From NCBI GenBank assembly GCA_028386065.3, contig JAKUCV010004512.1, positions 16,651-80,650 of the forward strand: a stretch of 64,000 bases of DNA, written 5' to 3'. The translations under genes and the position numbers were made by a program. Positions 1 to 11,423 of this stretch are shown one piece after another; position 1 is the stretch's first letter, and each line of letters starts with the position of its first letter. The notes under the pieces are model-generated. The model was given only the letters and a program-made list of their open reading frames with translations. It searched no databases and was not told where the DNA came from. This stretch comes from Turnera subulata (taxonomy: Eukaryota; Streptophyta; Magnoliopsida; Malpighiales; Passifloraceae).

Positions 1-530
1 TCGTACCCGACACCATTGCCTGCGAATGATCCTCCATGGAGGGCTCTGTAGACAGAGGGTGTGAGATGCTCTGGTGCTGGATGGTGGGCATAGCCAGACC
101 GGGTGGGTCAGGTGACCCGACTGCAGCCGGCGACGAAACGTCCGGCGGTGAAGGCAGCAAGTCATGGCGAATGGGTTGTCCCGGTTGTCCTCCACCGGCT
201 GCAGGTTCAGGGGAACGAGCTGCAGTGGGCAGCGGGTCCCTTGCTGGTGGGGGGGACGAAGATCGGCATCGGCCAAATGAAGGAAGGACGACGGCTGCTC
301 TTTCCCGTGAGCGGGAGCGAGCTCGTTGGACGGGACTACCTGCTGGGTCGCGGTTCCTGACCTTGCGGGTGGCCCGGTCGACGGCTGTCTCTGCATCTCC
401 CGAGCTTGGTGTGGTGGCCATGGAGGCCGGGACGGGGAAGACGGAAGAAGACGACCGCACGCACTAGCTGAGTTGGCGCGTGGATCGGGGAGAAACAGGA
501 TGAAGATGACGCGTGACGCGCGTTCAAAAC
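1..530. other. GC-rich segment of unknown origin
   Basis: This stretch is visibly much richer in G and C than the AT-rich sequence that follows. It is open in several frames at once (for example 36-467 and 103-360 on plus, 336-572 on minus), which is what high GC alone produces. I recognise no protein motif in any frame. It could be the end of a gene or LTR that starts before the window. The composition changes abruptly near 530-560. Confidence 0.3.
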
Positions 531-1630
531 GCGTGTATTACCTTGCCTTTTAGATGGATGGGAAATATGCAACCATGGAAATAGATCCTTTAACCTTTAG
601 CTCATTGCACCGCATTTGGGCCAAGTCCACTTATCAGGCCTCGTAAAGGTAGTGAAGCCCGATCGTTACAATTAGCAAGGCTGGTCCATACAGAAAAGTG
701 TGCATCTTAGTCTTTCTCGCACAACAGACAACAGCCTGGCCCATGCTGAAGGTAGGAGTTGATAATTGACAACGAAGGAAGTACCAAGAAGTCCACTAAA
801 CCCCAGATCCAGAAACAGAAACCATGAAGATTCTCCACTTATTAGGCTATTACAACTTCTATTCAAATTCCCTCAAAAAAAAAAAAACTTCTATTCAAAT
901 TGAATGGAGAAAGAATAATAAGAGACATTAGCCTTCTTAAGCAAGCCCAATCTGCTTGTTTCAGCTTGACATTGTTAACTTAACTAGGAGCTTGGAGCAT
1001 AATAACAGCATGATCCATAATTTCAAGTCAAACAATATCACTTAGAACTTAAACTAAAAGTGGATTAAACAATTCTAGCTTTTGCAAGTCAAGGAGAGAC
1101 TTATGATTATTGCCTTAGTGGGTCAGCCAATATCGCTTAAACTGCTAATTAAGTAGACTTGCAAACTTGGAAACAAAAGCTTGGTCAAACTATTAGAAAC
1201 ACGAATTTCTAGCTGGGGTTATATTATACTTTTGGTGAATTAATTTCATATATAAAGTGGAATCAATTGTGACCAAGTCACCATGAAGTGCTCGATCAAA
1301 GGGCGAGTGCTTGACTAGAGAAAAGATGGAGATGCAAACTATATCGAATGAGTAATTATATATATGTGGCGGGTTTCATGAATCATGGGGCAGCAGCTGG
1401 ATAGTTTTTAAGGGATCGATGTCAGGTAAAATTGGTCACCACATTAATTATATAATTAGAGTGGAATTAGTTGCCAATAGTAGGCGCTAGCTCGAGATAT
1501 ATTAGAACAAAAAAAATGATGATTTGACTAATTATTCAGGGATGCCGTAGTCAAGAGGGAATTGGCAATAGCTAGTTAGTATATAACCGAAGATTGATTC
1601 GGTCCAAAATACCATGCTACACATCCTCTC
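531..1630. other. AT-rich intergenic sequence
   Basis: I see no gene here. The only structured item is the small poly(A) insertion at 854-901, listed separately. The last part, from about 1500, is probably the promoter of the small gene at 1724. Confidence 0.5.
854..901 (+). mobile_element. Micro-retroposon footprint with 16 bp target duplication
   Basis: The 16 bases 854-869 (AACTTCTATTCAAATT) are repeated exactly at 886-901. Between them lies only CCCTC followed by eleven A. Target-site duplication plus an A tail is the signature of target-primed reverse transcription, here with almost all of the template lost. Confidence 0.6.
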
Positions 1631-1660
1631 TGTATATATATATAAACCCTTTCACTTAAA
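1631..1660 (+). promoter_or_regulatory. TATA box of the small basic-protein gene
   Basis: A TATATATATATAAA run lies about 85 bases before the ATG at 1724. That is a normal distance for a plant TATA box with a 5' leader of about 50 bases. The assignment rests on position and sequence only. Confidence 0.45.
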
Positions 1661-1723
1661 ATGCTACATAAGGTATAACCAAAAACAAGTACACACCATT
1701 TATATTCTCACATACTAACAAAG

Positions 1724-2065
1724 ATGGGATCATCGGAGAACGGCGTCCCGGCTACCAAAACCCACCTTGCCATTACTCTCCGGCAGAGGTCGACGCGCCG
1801 GAGGATTTTTCTGAGGAGGCGGCGTACTAAAGTACCCACACTACGCCTAGGCGGAAACAAGGCAAGAAGAGGGCCTCTTTTAGTGAGGGTGTTAAGAAGC
1901 GTGCAGCTAAGGTTGCTGAAATTGCAATACTTGAAAAAATTCAGGGAATACTATCGCAAGTTTCTCAAGGAGCTTGCTACTGCAGGTGTGAGTTTAGAGG
2001 CTATTCAACAGAGGCTTATAATGGACGCCTCTTATGCTGCTGGTGGTGCAAGTGGAACTTACTAG
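1724..2065 (+). CDS. Small basic protein of unknown function
   Basis: Single open frame of 113 residues. The N-terminal 60 residues are very rich in Arg and Lys, with clusters such as RRRIFLRRRR. The C-terminal half is predicted helical and reads KFREYYRKFLKEL followed by AGVSLEAIQQR, ending in a Gly/Ala/Ser tail. I have an impression of similar small single-exon plant proteins with a YYRxLxxEL...AGxSxEAxQQR core, but I cannot name a function. There is no signal peptide or membrane segment; the basic stretch could direct it to the nucleus or nucleolus (inference). A TATA box upstream and an AAAG-ATG-GG start context support a real gene. The following 1 kb is AT-rich 3' flank. Confidence 0.55.
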   Translation: MGSSENGVPATKTHLAITLRQRSTRRRIFLRRRRTKVPTLRLGGNKARRGPLLVRVLRSVQLRLLKLQYLKKFREYYRKFLKELATAGVSLEAIQQRLIMDASYAAGGASGTY

Positions 2066-3092
2066 CTAATTAGCTAGTGCAAAGCTTGCTTCCATTCCAT
2101 GGTTTGGAATATTGGAGCACTACTAGCCATAACTTGGATTCATTAATCTTCATCATGTGAAAGTTTCTGTATGTTCTTAATTAACGGTGTTGCTGCTTTG
2201 TTTTTGTTGGTTTTTTGAAAGGCTGATAATTTGATTAATCATCGTAAGCATGGGGGCGGGCTAGCTACACAACAGAGAGTCTAGTCCTTTCTTTTTTATT
2301 TCTCTTGTAACTTCTCCTACATATCTCATCCCTATTCCAAAGAATTGAGTTTGAGGTGTTCAAGTCAATGTATAGTATGCTACTAGCTAGTGCATTAAAT
2401 TAATGCACTGCATTGAGAATGGCCAACGTTTGTACTTTTTCATTTACACAAGTGTCATTAGTACCGTCTAGTTCCTCTCTTTTGATTAGTATCTTCTTCT
2501 ATGAAATGAATTGAAAGAACATAAGGTCCTTCAGTTAGATAACTTTCCTGCTTGATGGATAAGCTAAACGTGGATCGAAAAATGTTTGTGGCCATGTCTG
2601 AAAAACATATATATACATATGCCATTAAGGTTGCTTATCCAGTTACTTAATTTGTGGAGTTAATTTGACTGTTTATTCAGATAAGGTGCTAGGAGTGTTT
2701 GAGATGAACACAGCAGAAGAATAAAGAAAACATTTTAGTTTGAAGTACACTACACAAGTCCCAATCCATTAGGTTATCTATTTGCAAATGTTGCAAGTGC
2801 TTTTGGTGTTACAGTTTTTACTCTAATAATGTAACATACCCAGCAGGTTTCTTCACTATATTCATACCATTCTACCTAAAATACTAAGTTCCATATATAT
2901 TCTCATTTTTTTCAAAAGCAGAAAGCTATCTGTTATGCTCTATTTTTCTTTCAATTTTTATCTTTTTGAAATGCATGCTTCTTTGTTTTAATGCTAATAT
3001 GTACTTTGAAATGCATGCTCCTTAGTTGCACACGAGCTGTAGTTAAAGATAGTTTACGTACTTGAAGTCTAAGTCTTTACCAAGACTTGTTC
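2066..3092. other. Intergenic AT-rich sequence
   Basis: 3' flank of the small gene and spacer up to the retroposon. No coding, RNA or repeat signal was recognised. Confidence 0.5.
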
Positions 3093-3974
3093 AGAGCTGG
3101 CTCTTTTTTTTTTTGTCGAAAGTTAAATATCATTAATTATAACATAAAATACACTTGGATAGATGCTAGAGTTGGTAACTCTAGGACTCCAAGAAAATTA
3201 CAAATACTCAAATAAGAAGAACATAACACAGTGAACATATAGGAGAGACTAAACAATCTAACAAACCGAAGTAAATACTGATACCGGTCTTCCGTGGAGC
3301 TAATCTGCAAGGACTTAGAAGATTTGAGTGTGGCCCAAAAAGCCACGGGTTGTCGGGGAAGTAAGAAAGCGTTCTTCACGAAGAAGGGTCCTGTAGATGA
3401 CAGGATACACAATCTAAACAACTTTTGGAAAGAAAAGTCGTTCCCATAGGCCGAACCCAACGGCACTCTTGAATCAAAACTAACGGCTCTTACAGAGGGA
3501 AACCACCCAAAGAAGACATTAACAACGGGATGAAAGAGACGTGAGAACTCCCACCCGTATACTAAAACTTCACCATAATGCTTCGCCTCGCCTCCCACTC
3601 GAAGTAAATCACCAACACGAGAACAAGATTCTCCCATCCGTGACTTGCTTACCGGAAAGCTTGACCTTGCCCATGGGAAGAACAAAATACTCTCACAAGG
3701 AGAAACACTCTCACAAGGAGAACAACTCTCACAATGAGAACAACTTTTATTCCCATATAAGGGTACTAGATCTACAACAATACTAAAAGAGTAAGAAGAT
3801 GAACTAGAGAAGTGGGGGGGTTCACCATGGATGGTGAAGGAACCATCCATGGCAACCCCCATTTTGAATTTTGAAAAAGAGAAAAACTAGAGAGAAGGAG
3901 GAGCCTCTCTCACTAGAATTTGAAATTTGAAATTACTATACAACGATTTATGGGTCCATAGAGCTGGCTCTTTT
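3093..3974 (-). mobile_element. Poly(A)-tailed non-LTR retroposon with 15 bp target duplication
   Basis: The 15 bases AGAGCTGGCTCTTTT occur at 3093-3107 and again at 3960-3974. The 852 bases between them end, on the minus strand, in poly(A) (seen as T at 3104-3114). The minus-strand 3' end, an AATGATATTTAACTTTCGAC-type sequence before the A tail, resembles the 3' ends of dicot LINEs (family impression). No reverse transcriptase is present, so this is a non-autonomous element or a retrocopy. An 18-base unit around CTCTCACAAGGAGAA is repeated three times at about 3690-3740. Confidence 0.8.
3137..3862 (-). CDS. Open frame filling the retroposon
   Basis: A 241-residue frame without stops runs almost end to end through the element. 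It starts about 100 bases inside the 5' end and stops just before the 3' tail. Visible features are a Ser-rich stretch near residues 18-30 and a short Cys repeat (CESCSPCESVSPCES, roughly residues 43-57) made by an 18-base tandem repeat. I see no known domain, RNA-binding motif or zinc knuckle. It may be the start of a LINE ORF1 joined to a 3' end by internal deletion, or a chance frame in a young element. Function unknown. Confidence 0.3.
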   Translation of the reverse strand: MGVAMDGSFTIHGEPPHFSSSSSYSFSIVVDLVPLYGNKSCSHCESCSPCESVSPCESILFFPWARSSFPVSKSRMGESCSRVGDLLRVGGEAKHYGEVLVYGWEFSRLFHPVVNVFFGWFPSVRAVSFDSRVPLGSAYGNDFSFQKLFRLCILSSTGPFFVKNAFLLPRQPVAFWATLKSSKSLQISSTEDRYQYLLRFVRLFSLSYMFTVLCSSYLSICNFLGVLELPTLASIQVYFML

Positions 3975-6228
3975 GATCTATCGGATACACCATATATATA
4001 ATTTAGTGATAATATTTGTTGTCAAAGCAAATGTCGGCTTTTTTTTAATAATGCTGGTTATAATATACAACCGACCAGAAGACAAGGTAAATTAAAGTAG
4101 CAAAAATGTCATCCATTCATATGTCACATACCACAAAAGGTGTGCTCTTTTTTTTTTTCAGGGAAAATGAAAGCTAGAAAACTAATTAAATTATGGAAAT
4201 TGTTAATATCATCAATGCTTCCATTTCCACAATAAAATCTCAGTGGTGATCTGGTCAATCCACAAAACTTGTTCAAACATTGCGTATCCCATGAAGAAGG
4301 TCATGATTAAGACATTGTGATTCTCAAAGGCCAATGATATAGTATTAGCTACACAACCCCCATATTATCATGAGAATGCAGATCTCCATTTTCAAAGATG
4401 GCATATAAAATAAGGAGCAGACATCTCACGTTATCATTGACGATGAGGATGGCTTATCTAGCAGCCAAAACTTTCCCCTGATTTTCATGTTTTATTTTGG
4501 AAGCCATCAATTTTTTTTTTTATTGTTAATTAGTGGGGAAATCAATCCGATCTCCCTACAAACTTACAATTACATGGACTAGGGCAAATGGTTTTTTTTT
4601 TGGCCAGGATAAACCACCAGATTAAGAGGTACGGTGATAAGATCCAAACTCTCAATTTAATAAAAATGTTTAACTAAACCCCAACCAACTAAATCAAACA
4701 TTTTTTGGAGGGCAAATGAGATTTTTGCAAACCAGAGCCGTGACAAGTGTCCCCCAGAGGAGGTATCGTCAGGTTTCTTTCTTTGGGCCCTGTGCATTTC
4801 CAATCTGTCCAGGTCCATAATCAGATCTGGTACACAATCAAGTTTAGATAAGATATGGTTTTCAAGCCTTTTGGGCTTCCGGTTTTGTCTGGCCTGTAAA
4901 ATTAAACAACGCGCGGTCCAATCTGTCAAGATCCCTTCCATAATTTGGGCCAACCTTTAGTTGGTTGTCTGACAAAATACGACGTTGAGGAGGCCCATCC
5001 TTATTCCATACACCCTTCAAAGCCCATTTTTTTAGATAAAATCCATAATCAAATTTATAACCTACTAACCCACCCACCCCATTATTATTCTACAAATCCT
5101 CCAAAGCCCATTGGCCATTAATTGATGAACTTACCCTTTTCGAAATCGCTGGCCTGAAAATAAACAACTCAAATGAAAATATCAACCTCAAAAGTTTGTA
5201 ACATATTACATATAAATACTCTCAAGTCTCATGTATATATATGAGCCCAGACCAAAAAAAAAAAAAATGTATATATATGAGCAGTACGCATATAGATTTC
5301 CACATGTACACTTTTAATTGGAAACGCTGCATAATATACAGTGTCGGCCCAGTAAGATCACACAGTAGCTAGCTAGGTTGCATATATTATTGTAGTATGT
5401 TTCAAAAATAGCCACAGATATAGCTATCCATCCCAAGGATCAACTGTTATCGTGCAAGAAACTTTAAAGTAAAACAACTACAGCGACTGCCACGACGACA
5501 GTGTCCATTTGGATACAGGGCTGAAGCAAACCACATGTTTCTCTGCCATTGCCTGTCATCGATCGTCCCACTATTTTGAGCTCGGGAAATGTTTGGCTGG
5601 AGAAGACAATGAAAAAGTGGCCTGATTTCCAAGGCAAAAGAAGAATAAACGTTGAAAACGAGATTCACTTTTCCTCTCCCCCGGCCCCTAATTTTTGATT
5701 GGAAACAACTTGTAACCCCCAAATCTCTCCATGAACTGTTCTCCTCTCACAATCATCCTCCCACTCTTGCCAAATTATTGCCACGTGAAATGTGTTAGTG
5801 TCTCTAGATTTTTTTTTTTTTCCTTAACTCCATTTTCATCATTTACGGTATCCATACTCCTTCGTTGTATATAAGGTTAACCAGACTACTTACATTTTGA
5901 GGGGGGAAAAAGGGACCCAAGTGCAAATAACGAAAAAAAAAAACGATGCTTATAATATATTATATACCAATGCGGCAATGCCGTCAATTTTTTTTTAAAA
6001 AAAAGAAATGTCCCATCAAATCGCTATGGGGCTTCACGTTCTACTAAAAAGATATCGTTAATGTAGCATCAATAATTGCGCAATAATTTTCTTGGCCTGA
6101 ATTGCAAAATAAATTGGTGTCGGAAAAGTTATGATCTAGAATCTCACCTGCGTACGTGGTCTAAAATCGGCAAGACTTTACTCCGGAAGTCTCTTGAACT
6201 TAACAATTTGCTTCATGGTATATATAGC
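3975..6228. other. Intergenic sequence with several T-tracts
   Basis: No convincing gene. Frames at 4657-5077 and 5447-5722 on minus are short and carry no motif I recognise. T or A runs of ten or more at 4150, 4510, 4590 and 5812 may mark old retroposon tails, but I found no target duplications for them. The micro-insertion at 5231-5282 is listed separately. Confidence 0.45.
5231..5282 (+). mobile_element. Micro-retroposon footprint with 16 bp target duplication
   Basis: ATGTATATATATGAGC at 5231-5246 is repeated exactly at 5267-5282. The insert is CCAGACC plus thirteen A. The target is simple (TA-rich), but the flanking ATG and GAGC match too, so slippage alone is a poor explanation. Confidence 0.55.
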
Positions 6229-6332
6229 GAGTGAGTCTTTCAATGGGGATTTTTTGTGTAGACGAAGATTCGAATCCGAGGCTTCGCTTTAGTAGAACCA
6301 AGTCGCTTACCACTTGGACCAACCCCACATTG
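6229..6332 (-). mobile_element. tRNA-derived SINE, copy 1
   Basis: On the minus strand this reads like a tRNA head. An A-box-like TGGTCCAAGTGGTAAG (6306-6321) is followed by a B-box-like GGATTCGAATCTT (about 6265-6279). It ends with ATTGAAAGACTCACTCGC. Two related copies occur at 10690-10825 and 29944-30050, and they share this 3' end (ATTGAGAACTCACCCACC type). It cannot fold into a complete tRNA with an acceptor stem that I can see, so it is called a SINE and not a tRNA gene. No target duplication was found. Confidence 0.6.
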
Positions 6333-9300
6333 ATAAACTGGCTTTTACTCATTAAGTTATTAATATTTTGGTTGTCTATTTGGTATGTAAAAATTTATGT
6401 TAATTGATCTTCCGATCCGAGTCGCAACAGATCATGATGTATGAATTTCAGAATAAAAATTTTCTACATAAGATCCAAATCCAAAATGGTGGATCTTTCA
6501 ATAAAACCAACCTCATATTTGCTACTAAGTGATAAAGATCTGGTAGGCTTGATAATAGCCCTACCAGCTACCCCAATATGCATACTACTGGCCTCCTTCC
6601 CTGGTGGAGAACAAGGGTAGAAGAATAGAATCTATATGGGTTTATCTTGTGACCAACATTGTACCCACGTCTTCCCAGCCGTTTTTAAAATTGTGTAGTA
6701 CATCAAATTCTATGGACGGTGCTGGAATATGGTACCTAGGATTGACTTTCCTGGTCAGCCAAATTAAGCAGTCCAATATCCAATCCCAATTGGAAAGAAA
6801 AGAAAATAAAGAAGAGATCATTATAAGAACTTGAAAATAATTGTCACTATCCGTCTGGTCAAGATTTTGATTTGGTTGGGCAGAAACATATAAAATAAGG
6901 GGTTTGCTATAGCTGCTGCGGCAAATCAAACAAGATCATCGTCAGCCTCCAAAATTTTCCTTAATGTAGACGAGAATGGTCTTATTCGTAGAAGTGTGTT
7001 GTTGGCTTTCAAAACATATTCCTTCGTGTTTCCATGCTCCGACCATTTCATTCAAACATTCCTTTTTTTCTCAACCTTAAGATTTCAATGGTATTCGTTC
7101 AATAGCAGAAATTTTGTTATTGACCGACCAAAGCTATGTGTATATAAACAAAGACTTTAAGGTGAAGAATATCAATTAATGCTTAATATCGGGGTTGTAA
7201 ACTTGTAATTAACACAGGTCCATGCTTTCCACGGGGATGAGACATTTTACAAACAATTTGGATACCTACCTGTCAATCAAAAATAGGAGTTGAAAGGGTT
7301 TTTGTCGTAAGAACCTGATTAAAATAACGAAAAAGTACCTTTATTTTATGTCAGTTGATAAATACTAATACTATATTGCCGTTCTACCTACAACGCCTAT
7401 TATTTTATTATTTTAGACTTGTATTCATTACCTATTTCTGGAGAAAAAATGATAATGAAATCCATAAAAGTCCAATTTCTTTGTTGAACTAGGATTGAAG
7501 ACTTTTAATTTTGTCAACGCAACGTTTATGGACTTTGTTGATTACATCCCTTATTATTCCCATTTAGTATTTTTTTTCAATTTTCTTATTTTACTAATTT
7601 TTTTAATCTTTCATTTTTTAAGTGGAAGAATTAAGGCCAATACCTTCTCAACTAATTACCCGTCATCTTAGAGAGAGATTCCTAGTCACAACTGTCGATT
7701 ACAAAAAACAAAATAAATGCCAATATTAAAATTAAGGAGGTTTTAAAATGAAGAAAATTTGGCTTTTAAGCCTAACTTGTGATCTGATCCTATCACTCTA
7801 TGTTGCTACCGTGAAGCTGCTTAATTCATAGTCAAATTGCGGAAAAGCAAAGGAAATACTAGTCATATGATCCACGCATCAGTCATATATAAAACTCTAA
7901 AGTAGATGAGCAAGAATATTACGTCCCTAAAGATGAAATATTTCCCAAGTCATGGCCTCCTCCGGACCAAAAAGTACCAATAACATGGATGGCCATCAAG
8001 ACCCGATTTCCATTTGAAACGTCAAGCAAAGCTTGCTTTTATATGTTGTGATTTCGCCTAATATTTGCAGCCAATTAGTCCATACTTTGATCCAGCTAGC
8101 ATGACTGAGACACAATTAATTTACTTTCACGCCATCCAAATTGTCATATAAGGGTCCTAAGCTTATATATAATTCAAGGAGTTCATCCACGACATTGTTT
8201 AATAAAATAGCAATATATGTTAAATTTGTATTACTCCTTTCAACAGTCCATGGAGGGAAGCAGGGAAGGAAACTAAGAAAGTAAGAAAAACCCACTTTTT
8301 AGGCAGCCAAACTTGCGTCATGTGAGGTAGTATACTAACGAATGTGATATGATACATTTTTCGACAAAAAAGAGGAAGCAACATTGAGCTTACACGCGGA
8401 GAAGAATTCCAGCACGCCAAAAACTTGCAACTGCTTGGACCATTTTTTAGTACGAATAGTAACTTTTTTTAAAAAAAAATGTACAGGGAGGGTCACATAT
8501 CCACTTTAAGTGCCTTTCATTGGCATCCCATACGCATTATTCTGTGGACCAAAAACAAGCGGGAAGAACAAAAGTATTGGCAATTTTAAAATGTCATCAA
8601 ATCATGGTTATGAAGGTTGGACTTGGATGATATGTTTATAGTTTATACATACATACAGTATTCCTTATCTGAAGAGGATTAACTAATAGTGCAGAATCAT
8701 TAAATGATGACGATGAGTATTTATCCTTATTAATTTAATTCAATGAAATTTAGATGCAAAATCATACCAGTCGCTAACGTTAAGTATAAACAATTAATTT
8801 AACAGCTATCTTTAATTAGTAGGCTGATAAAGAGTTGAAAAGGGGAAGAAGGTAAAGATGAATGCATGATGTATGATGATGCGTGTAATTTGAACAACCT
8901 ACGATTATGGCTAAAAATTTTCCTATGCACGTACGTACGCTTGTGTGTGTGTTTTCTTCTTTTGTGTGTTGCAAGAATGTACTCTGATCTATGGTAAAGT
9001 AATACCATAGATAACAATTTAATTAATTAATATCAATAGTCTTGATTTGACGAGAGACTTGCCAAAAAGAGTAGATCAACATGGGGCCTAATTGCGATAA
9101 AGGGTGATGCCATAGCTTTTAATGCCTAAACAATCTGTTTGGCGTGGTTTAAGTGGACTATGGTGCTCTCTCTGGTTCTAGAGACTATAATACGTAGATC
9201 GGCATGACGTGTATGATAGTGTAGGTGACGAGTTAGTGAGTTAATTTTTGTGGATTAGTAACTAGCTAACTATAGCTATTGTGGGATTTACATATTTTTT

Positions 9301-10689
9301 TATGTAGTACTCCGCTTAATTAATTGTCTCTAGTTACTATAGTAATAGTAGTTATCTATAGTATATAAGGTACCGGTGTGTTAACACTAATACGCATATA
9401 TACACAGTTTACATCCCATCGAGCAATTGATTTAAACCGCTAAAATTAGGAGGAAGATTCATCCAAACCGTGGAAACTGGGAGGTTTATATTCAAGCGAA
9501 GCTCAAACTAGTTTATTTTGCATTTAGCACAAATTCGTAAGTCTCTCTCTCTTAATTTATTTATGTATGTACTAGATTTTCTTTTGATATCAAACAGGAT
9601 TTTTTTTTAATTTTTTTTATATAGTGAAATAAAAAGAGATGAGATCACCTACAAAATTCTAAAAGTTGATGTCTCCAGGTCTACCTACAGCGAATCCGTA
9701 AAAGTCAAAATAGAAAGAAATTAAACTGTATTTATTTTATTGAATCCTTCAAGTCAAATAGCAAGAAAACTGTATTTATTTTATATGACAAGGTTGATGT
9801 CATTGGCCCCGAAAAGAAGGCAACATGATGGAGTAATATGTATTTCTTGGTTCTTTTTCATGATTTATAATTTCTATTAACAACAAAATTGGCGTCTCTA
9901 TGTATCAATTTTTAAAATTCTATCCCTTTTCCTTAATTTTTTCCTCAGGCACTATAATCAAGACATTAGTTAAGGAATTTTTTTTTCTTTGCTAAAAAAT
10001 AACCCTGACTTTTTTGTGAGCATAATTAGAGATGAGTAGTGTCCACTGTCCACCTCACTAGGGAGGCTAAGGGAGAGCATGAAGAGGTAAAAAGAATAAT
10101 TAGAGGAAGTGGGGGACACAGAATTTTATCGTGGTAGGTGGTCGTAGCTTGGGAGAGGAAACAAATCTGAATAAGTGAATTTTTAATTACTGGATATCAA
10201 ATTCCACCACACCCATATATATTTGGTCCAGGATGTGGTGAAAGAAGAAAACATGATCCATTGTGACAAAAAAAAAAAAACATGATTCATAATGCTCATG
10301 TGTTTACTGTACTATGCTTCTCCTAGCAAAAAGATACTATTAGGGACAAAGAAAGATCAATCTGTATAGCTTAAGAGAGAGGTCACAAATAATGCAGCTT
10401 TTTTAACCCACAAGGACATAATTGCAGAAAATGAGGACACATAAACATAATTGTACGTTCCGAGAAAAAAGAAAGGACGAAATTGTCAATATATGGTTGG
10501 CACAGAACTACACGTGCCCTTTATTTCTTTCCAAAAAGTTTTTCCCCACTTTCCTTCAAGCTTCGTTCTTCATAACCGCGTCCTTTACTCGGAAACTCGT
10601 TTTGACTCGGCAGCCAATTTTGGTTCTTAAGAATGAAAAAACTAGTAGCTAAACTGAAGCATCAAAGCCAGTGGGTAATTCACCACCTT
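6333..10689. other. Long AT-rich intergenic region
   Basis: More than 4 kb without a supported gene. Open frames in it (for example 6604-6834, 8220-8420, 8799-9017, 10422-10652) are short, have no recognisable motif and overlap antisense frames. Only the micro-insertion at 10248-10290 stands out. Confidence 0.5.
10248..10290 (+). mobile_element. Micro-retroposon footprint, imperfect 14 bp target duplication
   Basis: AAAACATGATCCAT (10248-10261) recurs as AAAACATGATTCAT (10277-10290), one difference. The insert is TGTGAC plus about nine A. The A run merges with the second repeat, so the exact edge is uncertain. Confidence 0.5.
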
Positions 10690-10825
10690 TTAAGGTTAGT
10701 CAAATTGGTAAGCGATTATCCTCAAAAAAAAAAAAAATGGTAAGTGATTAGATTTTACTTAAATAAGGTTTGAGATTTGTGTTTTAGTATATATAATAAA
10801 TTTTTATTGAGAACTCACCCACCAT
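10690..10825 (+). mobile_element. tRNA-derived SINE, copy 2, interrupted in the A box
   Basis: Reads GGTTAGTCAAATTGGTAAG (A-box-like), then a B-box-like AAGGTTTGAGATTTGTG and the family 3' end TTTTTATTGAGAACTCACCC. The A-box half is split by a micro-insertion: TGGTAAGCGATTA (10706-10718) is repeated as TGGTAAGTGATTA (10738-10750), with TCCTC plus fourteen A between (10719-10737). Confidence 0.55.
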
Positions 10826-11229
10826 AATTTGTTGTCAAAATAAAATCAGATTAGTTAGGACCGGGCTTTAGATGCAACCAAAAAAAGCCAGAAACTAACA
10901 AAACAAAAGTGACGTAGAAACAAGCTGAGAAATTTTATGGTGGTAACTCCATTTAGTTGTGAACTTAGTTTTATATTTGATTATATTGAGAATAATTAAA
11001 TTATTAAGTATGTATAATGAATGTGCAGATTTAGTTATTAAATAATACATAATAGATAAAAAAATATTTTTTCAGACCACAAAAACAAAACAAAAGATTT
11101 CTATTTTATTTTTATTTTTATTTTATAAAGATTTTACAGTTTACACCAACATGATTTGAAAAAACGTGTGTGGACGGCGATGTCCTCCATCGTACACTTA
11201 ACTTTTTTATTTCTCTCTTGATCTTTTTA

Positions 11230-11250
11230 TGTGTGTGTATATATATACGC
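11230..11250 (+). promoter_or_regulatory. TATA box of the lipoxygenase gene
   Basis: GTATATATATACGC lies about 180 bases before the lipoxygenase ATG. This would give a leader of roughly 150 bases. A GAGAGAGAGAGA stretch at 11399-11411, just before the start, is typical of plant leaders. Confidence 0.4.
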
Positions 11251-11423
11251 AACACACACATAGTTAACCAACTCATAAACCACAAGTACAGGCATCACAT
11301 ACGATCACACATCTTCTTTCAACTACTGCAAGTCCTCTCATCTCTGCAAAAAGCAAAACATATATTGTCTAAAACTTTCATCTTTGCAGAGAATCACAGA
11401 GAGAGAGAGAAGGCAGATAGAAG

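Noticed and set aside
36..572. Three overlapping open frames on both strands
   Set aside because: All lie in a GC-rich block where stops are rare. No motif, and no frame is favoured over the others.
6229..6332. Possible tRNA gene on minus
   Set aside because: A- and B-box-like sequences are present but no full cloverleaf or acceptor stem could be drawn. Related copies with a common 3' end point to a SINE.
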